Shown: positions 8,835 to 16,799 of the stretch, piece after piece
Numbering within the stretch: position 1 is the stretch's first letter
Layout: each line of letters begins with the position of its first letter
Origin: an uncultured Pelagibacteraceae bacterium
GTDB taxonomy: Bacteria > Pseudomonadota > Alphaproteobacteria > Pelagibacterales > Pelagibacteraceae
Assembly: GCA_902634775.1 (NCBI GenBank)
Contig: CACPLG010000008.1
Span: forward strand, 1-62,099
Direction of reading: 5' to 3'
Length of the DNA: 62,099 nucleotides
Notes under the pieces: model-generated
What the model saw: the letters and a program-made list of their open reading frames with translations, nothing else
What the model was told of the DNA's origin: nothing
Database searches by the model: none
Position numbers and translations under genes: made by a program

Positions 8835-9719
8835 ATGCTTTCTAAAAATCAATTAGGCTTTTTGTACATGTTTCTCTCTGTTTGTGCATTTTCATTAATG
8901 GATTTAATTGTAAAGTGGTCTGTCGATTATCCAATTGGTCAGGTTTTGTTTTTTAGGGGCTTCTTTGGAATAATCTTTTATTTATTTATAATCCCGAAAG
9001 AAAGATTTCATAATTTTTATAAAACTAAACGGCCAGGATTACATGCTTTAAGGTGTGGCTCAGGACTAATAGCACTAATTGCAATATTTATTGCTTTAAG
9101 ACAGTTGCCATTAGCAACTGTTGTGAGTATATCTTTTGCTGCTCCAATATTCACAACAATATTGTCTATTTTTTTACTAAATGAAAAAGTTGGAATTTTT
9201 AGGTGGTTAGCAGTCATCATAGGCTTTTTTGGAATTCTTATAATTACAGAACCTGGGATCGCTGAATTAAATATTTATTATATTTTTCCAATTATATTTT
9301 GTTTAGGTCTCTCCTATGTAGCTATAACTATTAGACAACTGTCAACAACTGAACCAGTATGGTTGATTTCGTTTTATTTTTCTTTAGCAATTTTATTATT
9401 AAGTTTTTTAACTATTCCTCAGGGCTGGATTATGCCTACTTTTAATCATTTTATACTTTTATCATTAATAGGTATTTTCGGGGGTGCTGCGAACTTATGG
9501 TTAAGTCAATCATATAAATTTTCAGAAGTTTCTTTAGTAACCCCCCTTAAATATTTGGCTTTAGTTTTTGCTATTATATTCGGATATCTCATTTGGGACG
9601 AGATACCTTTGTTTAAAACATTAATCGGAGCTTTATTGGTAATTGTTTCTACGCTTATAATTTTTAGGAGGGAGATCTATAAGAAAAAAATCATAACATC
9701 AAGACCAATTAATGACTAA
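8835..9719 (+). CDS. DMT-superfamily (EamA) transporter
   Basis: This 294-residue protein has about ten transmembrane helices and duplicated EamA domains. The typical signature FFRGFFGIIFYLFI lies in the first half, LPLATVVSISFAAPIFTTIL at the end of repeat one, and FSEVSLVTPLKYLALVFAII at the end of repeat two. EamA proteins export or import small metabolites such as amino acids, and the substrate is not predictable. It overlaps the following glycosylase gene by 8 bp. Confidence 0.88.
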   Translation: MLSKNQLGFLYMFLSVCAFSLMDLIVKWSVDYPIGQVLFFRGFFGIIFYLFIIPKERFHNFYKTKRPGLHALRCGSGLIALIAIFIALRQLPLATVVSISFAAPIFTTILSIFLLNEKVGIFRWLAVIIGFFGILIITEPGIAELNIYYIFPIIFCLGLSYVAITIRQLSTTEPVWLISFYFSLAILLLSFLTIPQGWIMPTFNHFILLSLIGIFGGAANLWLSQSYKFSEVSLVTPLKYLALVFAIIFGYLIWDEIPLFKTLIGALLVIVSTLIIFRREIYKKKIITSRPIND

Positions 9720-10347
9720 AGTACCCAAATATTGGAATAAAGCAAAAAAGTATTTATCCAAAAAAGATGAAACTCTTTCTAAATTAATTAAAAATTATGA
9801 AAGTCCCTCAGAAACTATTTTAACTACAAGGCGAGATATTTTTTTTTCGTTATGCAAAAGTATAATAGGACAACAAATAAGCGTTGCAGCAGCGAATTCA
9901 GTTTTTTTAAAATTTAAAAAGAAATGTAAAAATAAAATTAATGCAAAAACAGTTTCCAAGTTGACCTTTACTCAATTGAAAAGTTGTGGATTAAGCAGAC
10001 AGAAAGTATTAGGTATAAAGAGTTTAGCCAAGCAGACGATTGAAAAAACTTTTAACCCTAAATTAATTCGCAAGATGTCTGATGAGGAGGCTATAAATTA
10101 TTTATCGCAGCTGAGACAAATAGGAAGATGGTCAGCTGAGATGATCTTATTATTCACATACAATAGATCAAATATTTGGCCAATTCAAGATATTGGTCTT
10201 TTAAGAGCTATATCAAAAAATTATAAAAAAAAATATTTACCACCTGAAAAATTTGTGTCATTATTAAAAAAAAGATTTAGTCCTTACTGCTCTGTTGCAA
10301 CGTGGTATTTATGGAGATCAATAGACCCTGAACCCATTCAATATTAG
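9712..10347 (+). CDS. DNA-3-methyladenine glycosylase II (AlkA-like, HhH-GPD)
   Basis: This 211-residue base-excision-repair enzyme contains the helix-hairpin-helix-GPD core: IIGQQISVAAANSVFLKF (51-68), LKSCGLSRQKVLGIKSLA, the hairpin LRQIGRWSAEMILLF (134-148), and catalytic Asp160 in WPIQDIGL. No C-terminal cysteine cluster is present, so it is not an EndoIII/MutY iron-sulfur glycosylase. It lacks the N-terminal domain of E. coli AlkA, like many short bacterial family members. It probably removes alkylated purines. It is translationally coupled to the DMT gene by an 8-bp overlap. Confidence 0.88.
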   Translation: MTKVPKYWNKAKKYLSKKDETLSKLIKNYESPSETILTTRRDIFFSLCKSIIGQQISVAAANSVFLKFKKKCKNKINAKTVSKLTFTQLKSCGLSRQKVLGIKSLAKQTIEKTFNPKLIRKMSDEEAINYLSQLRQIGRWSAEMILLFTYNRSNIWPIQDIGLLRAISKNYKKKYLPPEKFVSLLKKRFSPYCSVATWYLWRSIDPEPIQY

Positions 10348-10348
10348 A

Positions 10349-11242
10349 TTAATCTAGCCACTCTTTAAATCTATTTTCATTATCTAGAATATATTGTGGA
10401 AGTTTATCTTTAGGATAAAGGTTGAGTTTCCTTTTATTTTCAGAAAATTTTTTTTCTCTTTTATCTGCGAACATATCGTAAATAGTTTCGTTGTTTCTCA
10501 TTAATTTTGATATCTCTTTCAAATCAATGTTCTCAACATCAAAGTCTCTATGGTGTAAATAAGATTTGAGTTTCCTCTCTATATCAACTGGATTTTTTAA
10601 GTTTGAAAAATGCCAACCACCATTTTTTATAAAAATTTTATTAATATATTTAGTTTCTGAAAAAAAAGTATCCAGTCTCCAAAACCCAAACTTTTTATTC
10701 TTAACATTTCTTATCCATTGAGGAGATTTCAAATTTTTTTTTTTACAAGCTTTGGTTCCATGCCAGGTGAAACCTTCAAGATATCTATTTAATTTGTAGT
10801 AAAAAATATCCTGTTCAAAAATAACAATTTTATTATTGACTATAGCTACGTTTAGATCTTTTAAATTTGGTATTTCATCAACATCAGATATCATAATCAA
10901 ATCATCTTCATTTGCTTTATCTAGTGCTTTAGAAATTTGGTTCCTTTGAAAATTTTCCCTCTTGTGGGCATTAAGAATTAGTTTACCGTTTTTTATTCCC
11001 TCATCATCCTCCTTTTTTACTATTTCTAAGTTCAGCGGCTCTTCATCTTGAGCAATATAAATTATCTTATCTTTAAATTTGGGATACTTGTTGATATCAA
11101 ATTTCAGATCACGTTTTTTACCGTTATGGTAGAATTTACTTTCAACGATAACGAAACAATCAACAGAATTCTTTAAAGAGTTTAGTCTTATATCCAATAC
11201 AACCTCTTCGTCATAAAACATAAAACAATCAAAGATTCGCAT
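10349..11242 (-). CDS. glycosyltransferase family 17-like protein (N-acetylglucosaminyltransferase-like)
   Basis: This 297-residue protein begins MRIFDCFMFYDEEVVLDIRL, followed by the GT17 pattern VDCFVIVESKFYHNG, RENFQRNQISKAL and an acidic DVDE motif at 120-123 (MISDVDEIPNL), the likely metal/nucleotide-sugar site. The family is named for eukaryotic beta-1,4-mannosyl-glycoprotein GlcNAc-transferase, but bacterial members probably act on surface polysaccharides. No signal peptide is seen. It lies alone on the minus strand between convergent and divergent neighbours, not in a polysaccharide cluster, which suggests an accessory gene. The acceptor is unknown. Confidence 0.75.
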   Translation of the reverse strand: MRIFDCFMFYDEEVVLDIRLNSLKNSVDCFVIVESKFYHNGKKRDLKFDINKYPKFKDKIIYIAQDEEPLNLEIVKKEDDEGIKNGKLILNAHKRENFQRNQISKALDKANEDDLIMISDVDEIPNLKDLNVAIVNNKIVIFEQDIFYYKLNRYLEGFTWHGTKACKKKNLKSPQWIRNVKNKKFGFWRLDTFFSETKYINKIFIKNGGWHFSNLKNPVDIERKLKSYLHHRDFDVENIDLKEISKLMRNNETIYDMFADKREKKFSENKRKLNLYPKDKLPQYILDNENRFKEWLD

Positions 11243-11299
11243 AAAACGATTTCTAACTTAAATATCTTGATATATAAATCTAAAAATTAAACACTTTTT

Positions 11300-11839
11300 A
11301 TGTCTAAAAAACTTATTATTGACTGGAACGAATACAATAGATCAATAGATGAGTTGGCCGTTCAAATAAGTGAAAGTGGTTTTAAACCATCATTTATAAT
11401 TTGTATCGCTCGAGGAGGTTTGAGAGTAGGCGATATATTAAGTAGAATTTTTAAAGTCAAATGTGGTTATCTCGGAGTTGAAAGTTATTCATCAGCAGGT
11501 GAGGGAAAAGTATCCGATGTTCAAAATGAACTTACTTTTGCAAGAGACTTATCTACAACCAGTAAAATTTATGGAGAAAATATTTTAGTCACCGATGATC
11601 TTATAGATACAGGGGTAACACTTGAGAAGACTTTAGATTGGCTCAAAAAATACAAAGATTTTGCCAATAAGAAAGTAACTTTTAAATCTGCAGTTCTTTA
11701 TAAAAAAGAAAAATCTCAATTTAGGTCAGATTATATTGTTCATAATCTTAAAGATAATCCCTGGATTGTTTTTCCTTATGAACTACGTGAATTGATTTCA
11801 ATAGAGCAATTGAAAAAAGAGCTAAAAAAAAAGGGCTAG
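11300..11839 (+). CDS. purine phosphoribosyltransferase (xanthine/guanine/hypoxanthine type)
   Basis: This 179-residue type I PRTase carries the PRPP-binding loop ILVTDDLIDTGVT at residues 95-107 and the early loop CIARGGLRVGD (35-45). It would convert a free purine base and PRPP to the nucleotide. The exact base is not certain; the closest fit is the xanthine-guanine/hypoxanthine group. It faces a purine permease gene across a shared terminator, so uptake and salvage genes are convergent neighbours. The terminator stem overlaps its last codons. Confidence 0.82.
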   Translation: MSKKLIIDWNEYNRSIDELAVQISESGFKPSFIICIARGGLRVGDILSRIFKVKCGYLGVESYSSAGEGKVSDVQNELTFARDLSTTSKIYGENILVTDDLIDTGVTLEKTLDWLKKYKDFANKKVTFKSAVLYKKEKSQFRSDYIVHNLKDNPWIVFPYELRELISIEQLKKELKKKG

Positions 11840-11866
11840 AATTTTTTTATATCTAGCCCTTTTTTA
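11833..11866. terminator. bidirectional intrinsic terminator between PRTase and purine permease genes
   Basis: The inverted repeat GGGCTAGA (11833-11840) / TCTAGCCC (11852-11859) encloses an AT-rich 11-nt loop. It is followed by a T-run on the plus strand and preceded by an A-run, which becomes a T-run on the minus strand. It can therefore end both convergent transcripts. The left arm includes the last codons and stop of the phosphoribosyltransferase gene. Confidence 0.85.
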
Positions 11867-11884
11867 TATTCCAATTATCTTTGA

Positions 11885-13195
11885 TTAAGCGACCACAAAA
11901 CTTAAAACACTTAAAATAGCAATTATCCAAATTGCTGGCGAAGTAGTTGCAAATTTTCCTGTGAAAATTTTAATTAAAGCATACGCTACAAAAGCAAGCG
12001 CAATACCATAGCTTATACTGTAAGTTAAAGGCATGGTAATCATAGCAACTATTGCAGGAGCTGACTCTGAAATATCATCCCAAGAAATGTCAGTGATATT
12101 TCTTACGAATAAAACAGCGACATATAATAATGCAGCTCCATCAATCTCCTTTGGTAAACTTGTTGCCAATGGTGAAAAAAATAGGCACAGTAAAAATAAA
12201 ACACCAATTACCAATGATGTCATACCTGTTCTACCACCAGCTTTAACTCCAGCTCCAGACTCAACATAACTTGTGACTGTAGTAGTACCCATTAAAGCAC
12301 CTGCGACTGTGCCAACACTATCAGACAACATTGCCTTGTTAATATCCTGCACTTTTCCTTTACTATCTACTTTACCGGCAACGTTTGCAACAGAGGTTAA
12401 TGTTCCAGCTGTGTCAAAGAAATCGATAAACAACAAAGTAAAAACTACCGTAGACATACTTGCAGTCAATGCTGCTTTAAGGTCAAAGTCGAATAAGTAA
12501 GTCATAGGAGGCGGTGTATCAACTATTCCATTAAATTTTGCAAGACCCGTTGCCCATGCAATAATACTAAATGCAATTATTCCAATTATAATATTACCTT
12601 TGACTTTAAGTTTTTCTAAAACAACCATAGCTACAAAGGCTAAACATCCTAATAATACTAACGGATTTTTAATGTCACCTAAAGTTACTAAGGTAACTGG
12701 ATGATCACCAACTACACCCATAATTTCCAGACCTATTATTGCTAAGAATAAACCTATCCCTGCGCCAATTCCTAATTTCAAACTTCTTGGTATAGAATTT
12801 ATTAACCATGCTCTAAGTGGCGTAAGTGAAATTATTAAAAAAAGAACTCCCGCAACTAGAACTGCACCAAGAGCTGCCTGAGGAGAGTAACCCATTCCAC
12901 CTACAACTCCGAAAGCAACAAATGCATTTATTCCCATTCCAGGCGCAAGACCTATTGGCCAAGTTTTTCCATAAAAAGCCATTATGAAACAAGCCACTGC
13001 TGTTGCCAATATTGTTGCAGTGAACACTGCGCCAAAATCAAAAAAACCTTTTTCAGGACCAGCAAACTCTCCTGACAATATAAAAGGATTCAAAAACATT
13101 ATATAGGCCATCGTCAGGAAGGTTGTTATTCCTGCAATAACCTCTGTTTTAAAACTAGTTTTATGTTTTTTATACTCAAAATATTTATCTAACAT
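11885..13195 (-). CDS. NCS2-family purine permease (guanine/hypoxanthine, AzgA/PbuG-like)
   Basis: This 436-residue protein has 12-14 membrane segments. It begins with the AzgA-subfamily signature FKTEVIAGITTFLTMAYIMF. It also contains GLAPGMGINAFVAFGVV, LFIDFFDTAGTLTSVAN and GTTTVTSYVESGAGVKAGGR, which line the substrate and proton path in AzgA-like transporters. It imports adenine, guanine or hypoxanthine with protons. A strong GGAGGT (13199-13204) precedes the ATG. The 126-bp upstream gap shows no recognisable purine riboswitch. It pairs functionally with the convergent phosphoribosyltransferase. Confidence 0.93.
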   Translation of the reverse strand: MLDKYFEYKKHKTSFKTEVIAGITTFLTMAYIMFLNPFILSGEFAGPEKGFFDFGAVFTATILATAVACFIMAFYGKTWPIGLAPGMGINAFVAFGVVGGMGYSPQAALGAVLVAGVLFLIISLTPLRAWLINSIPRSLKLGIGAGIGLFLAIIGLEIMGVVGDHPVTLVTLGDIKNPLVLLGCLAFVAMVVLEKLKVKGNIIIGIIAFSIIAWATGLAKFNGIVDTPPPMTYLFDFDLKAALTASMSTVVFTLLFIDFFDTAGTLTSVANVAGKVDSKGKVQDINKAMLSDSVGTVAGALMGTTTVTSYVESGAGVKAGGRTGMTSLVIGVLFLLCLFFSPLATSLPKEIDGAALLYVAVLFVRNITDISWDDISESAPAIVAMITMPLTYSISYGIALAFVAYALIKIFTGKFATTSPAIWIIAILSVLSFVVA

Positions 13196-13321
13196 GAGAC
13201 CTCCAATTATTTTATTAATTACCAGATTCTTTTTTTAATTACTTTAAATACTTGTTTTTTATTAACAAATTTCAACTTGAAGTTTATTTTTTAGGAAAAG
13301 TAATTATAATAAGTAATATAA

Positions 13322-13627
13322 ATGATAAAAAAAATATTTATTATAATTTTATTGATGCCGTTGGTACATGGATGTCAAACAGTCCAAGACAAAACAAATA
13401 ACATCGTTGAAAAAGAGGAAAAATACCTTGAAAAATTTATTAACAAAAAAATTGATAAAGTTATTCAAGAATTTGGAGAGCCAACGCAATATTTACCACC
13501 AGATCCAGAAAGCGGTGGAGGAAAATTAATATATAATACTAAAAAATTAGGAATTAAATGTGTAAGAACTTTCGAAGTTGATGAGTCAGAGAGAGTTGTA
13601 GGATTTTCATCAAAAGGATGTTTTTGA
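13322..13627 (+). CDS. small BamE/SmpA-like lipoprotein, function unknown
   Basis: This 101-residue protein has a signal peptide and lipobox ending at Cys18 (PLVHGC). A predicted helix (VEKEEKYLEKFINKK) is followed by IDKVIQEFGEPTQYLPP and a beta-rich C-terminus with two further cysteines (IKCVRTFEV and the terminal KGCF). The helix-then-'G-x-P' segment recalls SmpA/BamE folds, but similarity is too weak to name it. It stands alone on the plus strand between the purine permease and hsp20, and a strong palindrome begins immediately after its stop codon. Confidence 0.75.
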   Translation: MIKKIFIIILLMPLVHGCQTVQDKTNNIVEKEEKYLEKFINKKIDKVIQEFGEPTQYLPPDPESGGGKLIYNTKKLGIKCVRTFEVDESERVVGFSSKGCF

Positions 13628-13650
13628 CTTGTGGGGATTTTCCCCACAAG
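13628..13650. repeat. perfect GC-rich inverted repeat between convergent genes
   Basis: The arms CTTGTGGGGA (13628-13637) and TCCCCACAAG (13641-13650) are perfectly complementary with a TTT loop. They start at the base after the lipoprotein stop codon. No T-run follows on either strand, so it is not a standard intrinsic terminator. It may act as a transcript-end stabiliser, a weak terminator for both convergent genes, or a protein site. Confidence 0.75.
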
Positions 13651-13661
13651 CAAGGTTGAAC

Positions 13662-14108
13662 TTATTTAATTTCAATAAGCTTTTTTTTCTTATAATCAGG
13701 TATTACTCTTTCGCAAGCGATAGTTAGCAAACCATCTTTTAACTCGGCTCCATTTACCCTTACATCATCTGCTATTGTAAATGATCTAGCGAATTGTCTT
13801 TGAGATATTCCTTTATGCAAAATCTCTCCGTCCTGATCTTTGTTTTCTGATTTATCTGTCTGTTTTGTTCTAACAGTCAGCATATTGTCCTCAAACTCCA
13901 CCTCTACATCTTTTTTAGTAAAACCGGCTAAAGCAACTTCAATTGAATACTTATCTTTACCTGTTTTTCTAATATTGTAAGGTGGGTAATTTGATTGCAT
14001 ACTCATTCCTCCATTACCCAACATGTTTTCAAATTGATCAAACATGTCGTCAAAACCAATTGAAAATGGTCTTAAGGAATTGAATATTGATAGATCCTTA
14101 CTTGTCAT
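13662..14108 (-). CDS. hsp20: small heat shock protein Hsp20 (IbpA-like)
   Basis: This 148-residue alpha-crystallin-domain chaperone binds unfolding proteins and holds them for refolding. The start is the ATG at 14108 (MTSKDLS), 4-5 nt after AAGGAGGA; an in-frame TTG further upstream lies in the leader hairpin and is rejected. The crystallin domain covers about residues 45-140, with YSIEVALAGFTKKDVEVEF and the conserved GLLTIACERVIP. The N-terminus (SLRPFSIGFDDMFDQFENML) is typical of alphaproteobacterial class A Hsp20. Regulation by a sigma-32-like promoter and a thermosensing leader is suggested by the upstream sequence. Confidence 0.93.
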   Translation of the reverse strand: MTSKDLSIFNSLRPFSIGFDDMFDQFENMLGNGGMSMQSNYPPYNIRKTGKDKYSIEVALAGFTKKDVEVEFEDNMLTVRTKQTDKSENKDQDGEILHKGISQRQFARSFTIADDVRVNGAELKDGLLTIACERVIPDYKKKKLIEIK

Positions 14109-14111
14109 ATT

Positions 14112-14159
14112 ATCCTCCTTTGTTAGCAAGAATTACAAAGGTCCCATTAGGCAACCTTT
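14112..14159 (-). promoter_or_regulatory. candidate ROSE-like RNA thermometer in the hsp20 leader
   Basis: On the minus strand the leader can fold two hairpins. The distal one pairs AAAGGT (14154-14159) with ACCTTT (14137-14142). The proximal one pairs TTCTTGCT (14125-14132) with the Shine-Dalgarno region AGGAGGAT (14112-14119) across a 5-nt loop. Its pairs are U-A, C-G, G.G, U-A, U.G, C-G and U-A. A UUGCU strand opposite the SD with a central G.G mismatch is the hallmark of ROSE elements controlling alphaproteobacterial hsp20 genes. Folding was done by eye only. Confidence 0.6.
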
Positions 14160-14166
14160 AATAAAT

Positions 14167-14194
14167 ATATGGTAAGTATTTCTATTTTTTCAAG
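14167..14194 (-). promoter_or_regulatory. sigma-32 (RpoH)-type promoter of hsp20
   Basis: On the minus strand, CTTGAAA (14188-14194) matches the -35 consensus exactly. After a 13-nt spacer, TACCATAT (14167-14174) matches the last six positions of CCCCATnT. Transcription would start near 14160, exactly at the base of the first leader hairpin, leaving a roughly 50-nt leader. Confidence 0.6.
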
Positions 14195-14203
14195 ACGCTG
14201 AAA

Positions 14204-16279
14204 TTAAATTTTTTTTGCAATCTTACATATGAAGGCGTAGTCAAAAGCTATCTCTTCAATAATTCCATCGCGACCAGATTTACCTCCATGACCTGCATTC
14301 ATTTCAGTTTTTAAAAGTAAAAGATTATTATCGGTTTTATTATCTCTTAACTTTGCGGTAAATTTTAGAGGTTCATCAAATAAAACTCTATTGTCACTGA
14401 GGCTTGTAGTAATTAAAATGTTTGGATAATCCATTTTTTTTATGTTGTTGTACGGCGCGTATGAATAAATATATTCAAAGTGTTCCTTGTTTTCTTTTGC
14501 ATTTCCAAATTCATCAAATTCTCCAATCGTCAAAGGCAATGAGTGATCAAGATTAGTTGTCAAACTATCAACAAAAGGAACAGCCATTATCATACCTAAA
14601 AATAAATCTGGTTTTTCATTTACTACTGCCCCCATCAGCAATCCACCAGCTGATCCTCCCATACCAATAATTTTTTTCTTTGAGGTATATTTTTTATCAA
14701 TTAAAAATTTTGCGCACGAAATATAGTCTTGAAAAGTATTTTTCTTATTTAACAACTTACCTTCTTTCCACCACTTCATACCTCTTTCCATTCCTCCTCT
14801 AATATGAGCGGTTGCCCAAATAATATCCCTATTGATTAAGCTTAATCTGGTAGAAGAAAACGACGGCCACATTGAATTTCCATAAGAACCATATCCATAT
14901 AAAAGTAAATTTGAATTTCCATCCAGTTTTGTAGTTTTTTTTCTTGTGATAGTGATTGGAATTATTCTTCCATCATGTCCCTCGCACTCAAGTCTTTCAA
15001 CAATATAACCATTCGAATTATGACCTGATGGAATTATTTGCTCTTTGACAAGTTTTTTTTCTTTAGTTTTTAGATTGTAAATAAAAGTTCTAGATGGAGT
15101 TTTTGGAGTAGAGTAGGAAATATATATATCATCTGTGTTACGATCTCTCTGCATAAGAGAAACAGATGAATCGTAAACTATTTCTTCAGTAAAGATTATT
15201 TCTTCCTCCTCATTTGTTTCAAGATTTTTGACATAAATTTTGTCAAGTGCGTTATTAAGTTCCGATCGGATTTGCCAATTTTTGAGGAATGTTAAATTTC
15301 CAATCATAGTTTCAGATTGGTTTGGAATATAAGTTTTCCATTCTTTAGACTCAATATTGTTTGAAACCAAAATTTTAAAATCTTCGGCATCCTCATTTGT
15401 GTGCATGTAAAAATTTCCACCCCATGAATTCACACTATAAATTATCCCCTTTTTTCTTTGTTGAATAAGTTTAGGCTCAGGTTTTTTTTCATCTATACCA
15501 AAGTAATATTTCTCTGATGTGTTGTGATCTGAGCTATTTATAAAATAATACTTTTCATCAGAACTAATACCTATACTAACCGTAAAAGCTTTTGTTTTTT
15601 CCTCAAATATAAGTAGATCTTCATTTACAGATGATCCAATTTGATGTCTGAAAATTGATCTTGGTCTGTGATTTTCATCCAACTTTGAATAAAATATATA
15701 TTGGTCATCAAGACTAAAATTTATTGAGCCAGATGTATTTTCAATTTTTTCAGTAACTAACTTACCAGTTTTAATATCTCTGACATAAATTGTGAAATAT
15801 TCTGAACCTTTTAAATCTAAAGAGTATGCAAGAAATTTATCATTATAACTTACTTCAAGATCGCCAATCCCAAAATACTCAGTCTTCAGTTTACTTTTTT
15901 CTTTATCACCATTCCAAATTTCCTCAACTTCATCAGTTCCAATTTTCTTTCGGCATTTAATTGAGTAGTTTCCTTTTTTAGTTGTTTTCGTCCAATATTC
16001 ATAATTTTTGTCTTTGAAAGGAAGAGACTCATCATCTAACTTTATTCTTCCTTTGATTTCATTAAATAAAGTTTTTTGGAATTCTTTGGTATCTTTTAAG
16101 TGAAACTCAGTATACTTATTTTCCTCTTCTAAATACTTTCTTACCTCTGGTAAAAGCTTTGAACTGTCTTTCAAAACCTCCAATATATTTTTTTGGTGAA
16201 CCCAGCTATAATCGTCCGTCCAGGTGACGTTATGACAGGATTTTGTTTCTGATTTTTTTGAAAGTTGTGGTATTTTCAT
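14204..16279 (-). CDS. ptrB: oligopeptidase B (S9A prolyl-oligopeptidase family)
   Basis: This 691-residue cytoplasmic serine peptidase cleaves short peptides after basic residues. The N-terminal seven-bladed propeller covers about residues 70-400. The C-terminal alpha/beta hydrolase has Ser543 in GMGGSAGGLLMG and His664 in NAGHGGKSGRDG, and the catalytic Asp is expected in the TSLSDNRVLFDEP segment. The sequences YGSYGNSMWPSFSSTRLSL and AHIRGGMERGMKWWKEGK are characteristic of oligopeptidase B. Length is normal. It is divergent from the DnaJ-like gene with only 13 bp between start codons. Confidence 0.92.
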   Translation of the reverse strand: MKIPQLSKKSETKSCHNVTWTDDYSWVHQKNILEVLKDSSKLLPEVRKYLEEENKYTEFHLKDTKEFQKTLFNEIKGRIKLDDESLPFKDKNYEYWTKTTKKGNYSIKCRKKIGTDEVEEIWNGDKEKSKLKTEYFGIGDLEVSYNDKFLAYSLDLKGSEYFTIYVRDIKTGKLVTEKIENTSGSINFSLDDQYIFYSKLDENHRPRSIFRHQIGSSVNEDLLIFEEKTKAFTVSIGISSDEKYYFINSSDHNTSEKYYFGIDEKKPEPKLIQQRKKGIIYSVNSWGGNFYMHTNEDAEDFKILVSNNIESKEWKTYIPNQSETMIGNLTFLKNWQIRSELNNALDKIYVKNLETNEEEEIIFTEEIVYDSSVSLMQRDRNTDDIYISYSTPKTPSRTFIYNLKTKEKKLVKEQIIPSGHNSNGYIVERLECEGHDGRIIPITITRKKTTKLDGNSNLLLYGYGSYGNSMWPSFSSTRLSLINRDIIWATAHIRGGMERGMKWWKEGKLLNKKNTFQDYISCAKFLIDKKYTSKKKIIGMGGSAGGLLMGAVVNEKPDLFLGMIMAVPFVDSLTTNLDHSLPLTIGEFDEFGNAKENKEHFEYIYSYAPYNNIKKMDYPNILITTSLSDNRVLFDEPLKFTAKLRDNKTDNNLLLLKTEMNAGHGGKSGRDGIIEEIAFDYAFICKIAKKI

Positions 16280-16292
16280 AATAACTATTTAC

Positions 16293-16799
16293 ATGAATTT
16301 TTTTTTTATAACACTTGTTATTTTTGTCGTAATATATTTGATATTGAATTGGTTTGCTAAAACCTCGAGTAGAAAAATTTCAAAATTTATAAGATCATTT
16401 GTAATTATTTTATCCATAGTCCTTGCTATTGCGATGGTGGTTGCTGGAAGATATATATTTTCACTGCCTTTTTTACTTATGGTTCTTCCTATATTAAAAA
16501 CGAAAGCTGGTTTTACTCTTTTTCAATTGTTTAGGTTCTGGGGGTTATTAAACGTCCTAAAAAATTCTGGAAGATTTAATTTCAATAATTTTAATAAAAA
16601 TCTCAATACTAGTGAGATTACTCTGGATGAGGCGTACAAAATTCTTAATCTTGATCCTAAAAAAAAATATTCAAAAGATGAAATTTTAAGTTCTTATAAA
16701 AAAATAATGAAGAAAATTCATCCAGACATTAGCCCTGAATTGACTAGGTTAGCCTCAATTGTCAATGAGGCCAAGGACGTTGTTCTAAGAAACATTTGA
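16293..16799 (+). CDS. membrane-anchored DnaJ-domain protein
   Basis: This 168-residue protein has an N-terminal transmembrane helix (1-20), one or two further hydrophobic segments (34-67), and a C-terminal J domain (about 110-168). The J domain contains the Hsp70-stimulating HPD tripeptide at 143-145 (KKIHPDIS) and starts LDEAYKILNLDPKKKYSKDE. The layout, with membrane segments first and J domain last, resembles Tim14/Pam18-type and alphaproteobacterial DnaJ-like membrane proteins rather than true DnaJ. It probably recruits DnaK at the inner membrane. Its 3' end overlaps the convergent glycosyltransferase by 15 bp. Confidence 0.85.
   Translation: MNFFFITLVIFVVIYLILNWFAKTSSRKISKFIRSFVIILSIVLAIAMVVAGRYIFSLPFLLMVLPILKTKAGFTLFQLFRFWGLLNVLKNSGRFNFNNFNKNLNTSEITLDEAYKILNLDPKKKYSKDEILSSYKKIMKKIHPDISPELTRLASIVNEAKDVVLRNI

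Noticed and set aside
13196..13321. Possible purine riboswitch before the NCS2 permease
   Set aside because: The 126-bp gap is AT-rich and shows none of the conserved purine-aptamer loop sequences or a three-way junction.
14109..14129. TTG start giving hsp20 seven extra residues
   Set aside because: The TTG lies within the leader hairpin, and the ATG at 14108 has a strong AAGGAGGA at proper spacing and begins the usual Hsp20 N-terminus.
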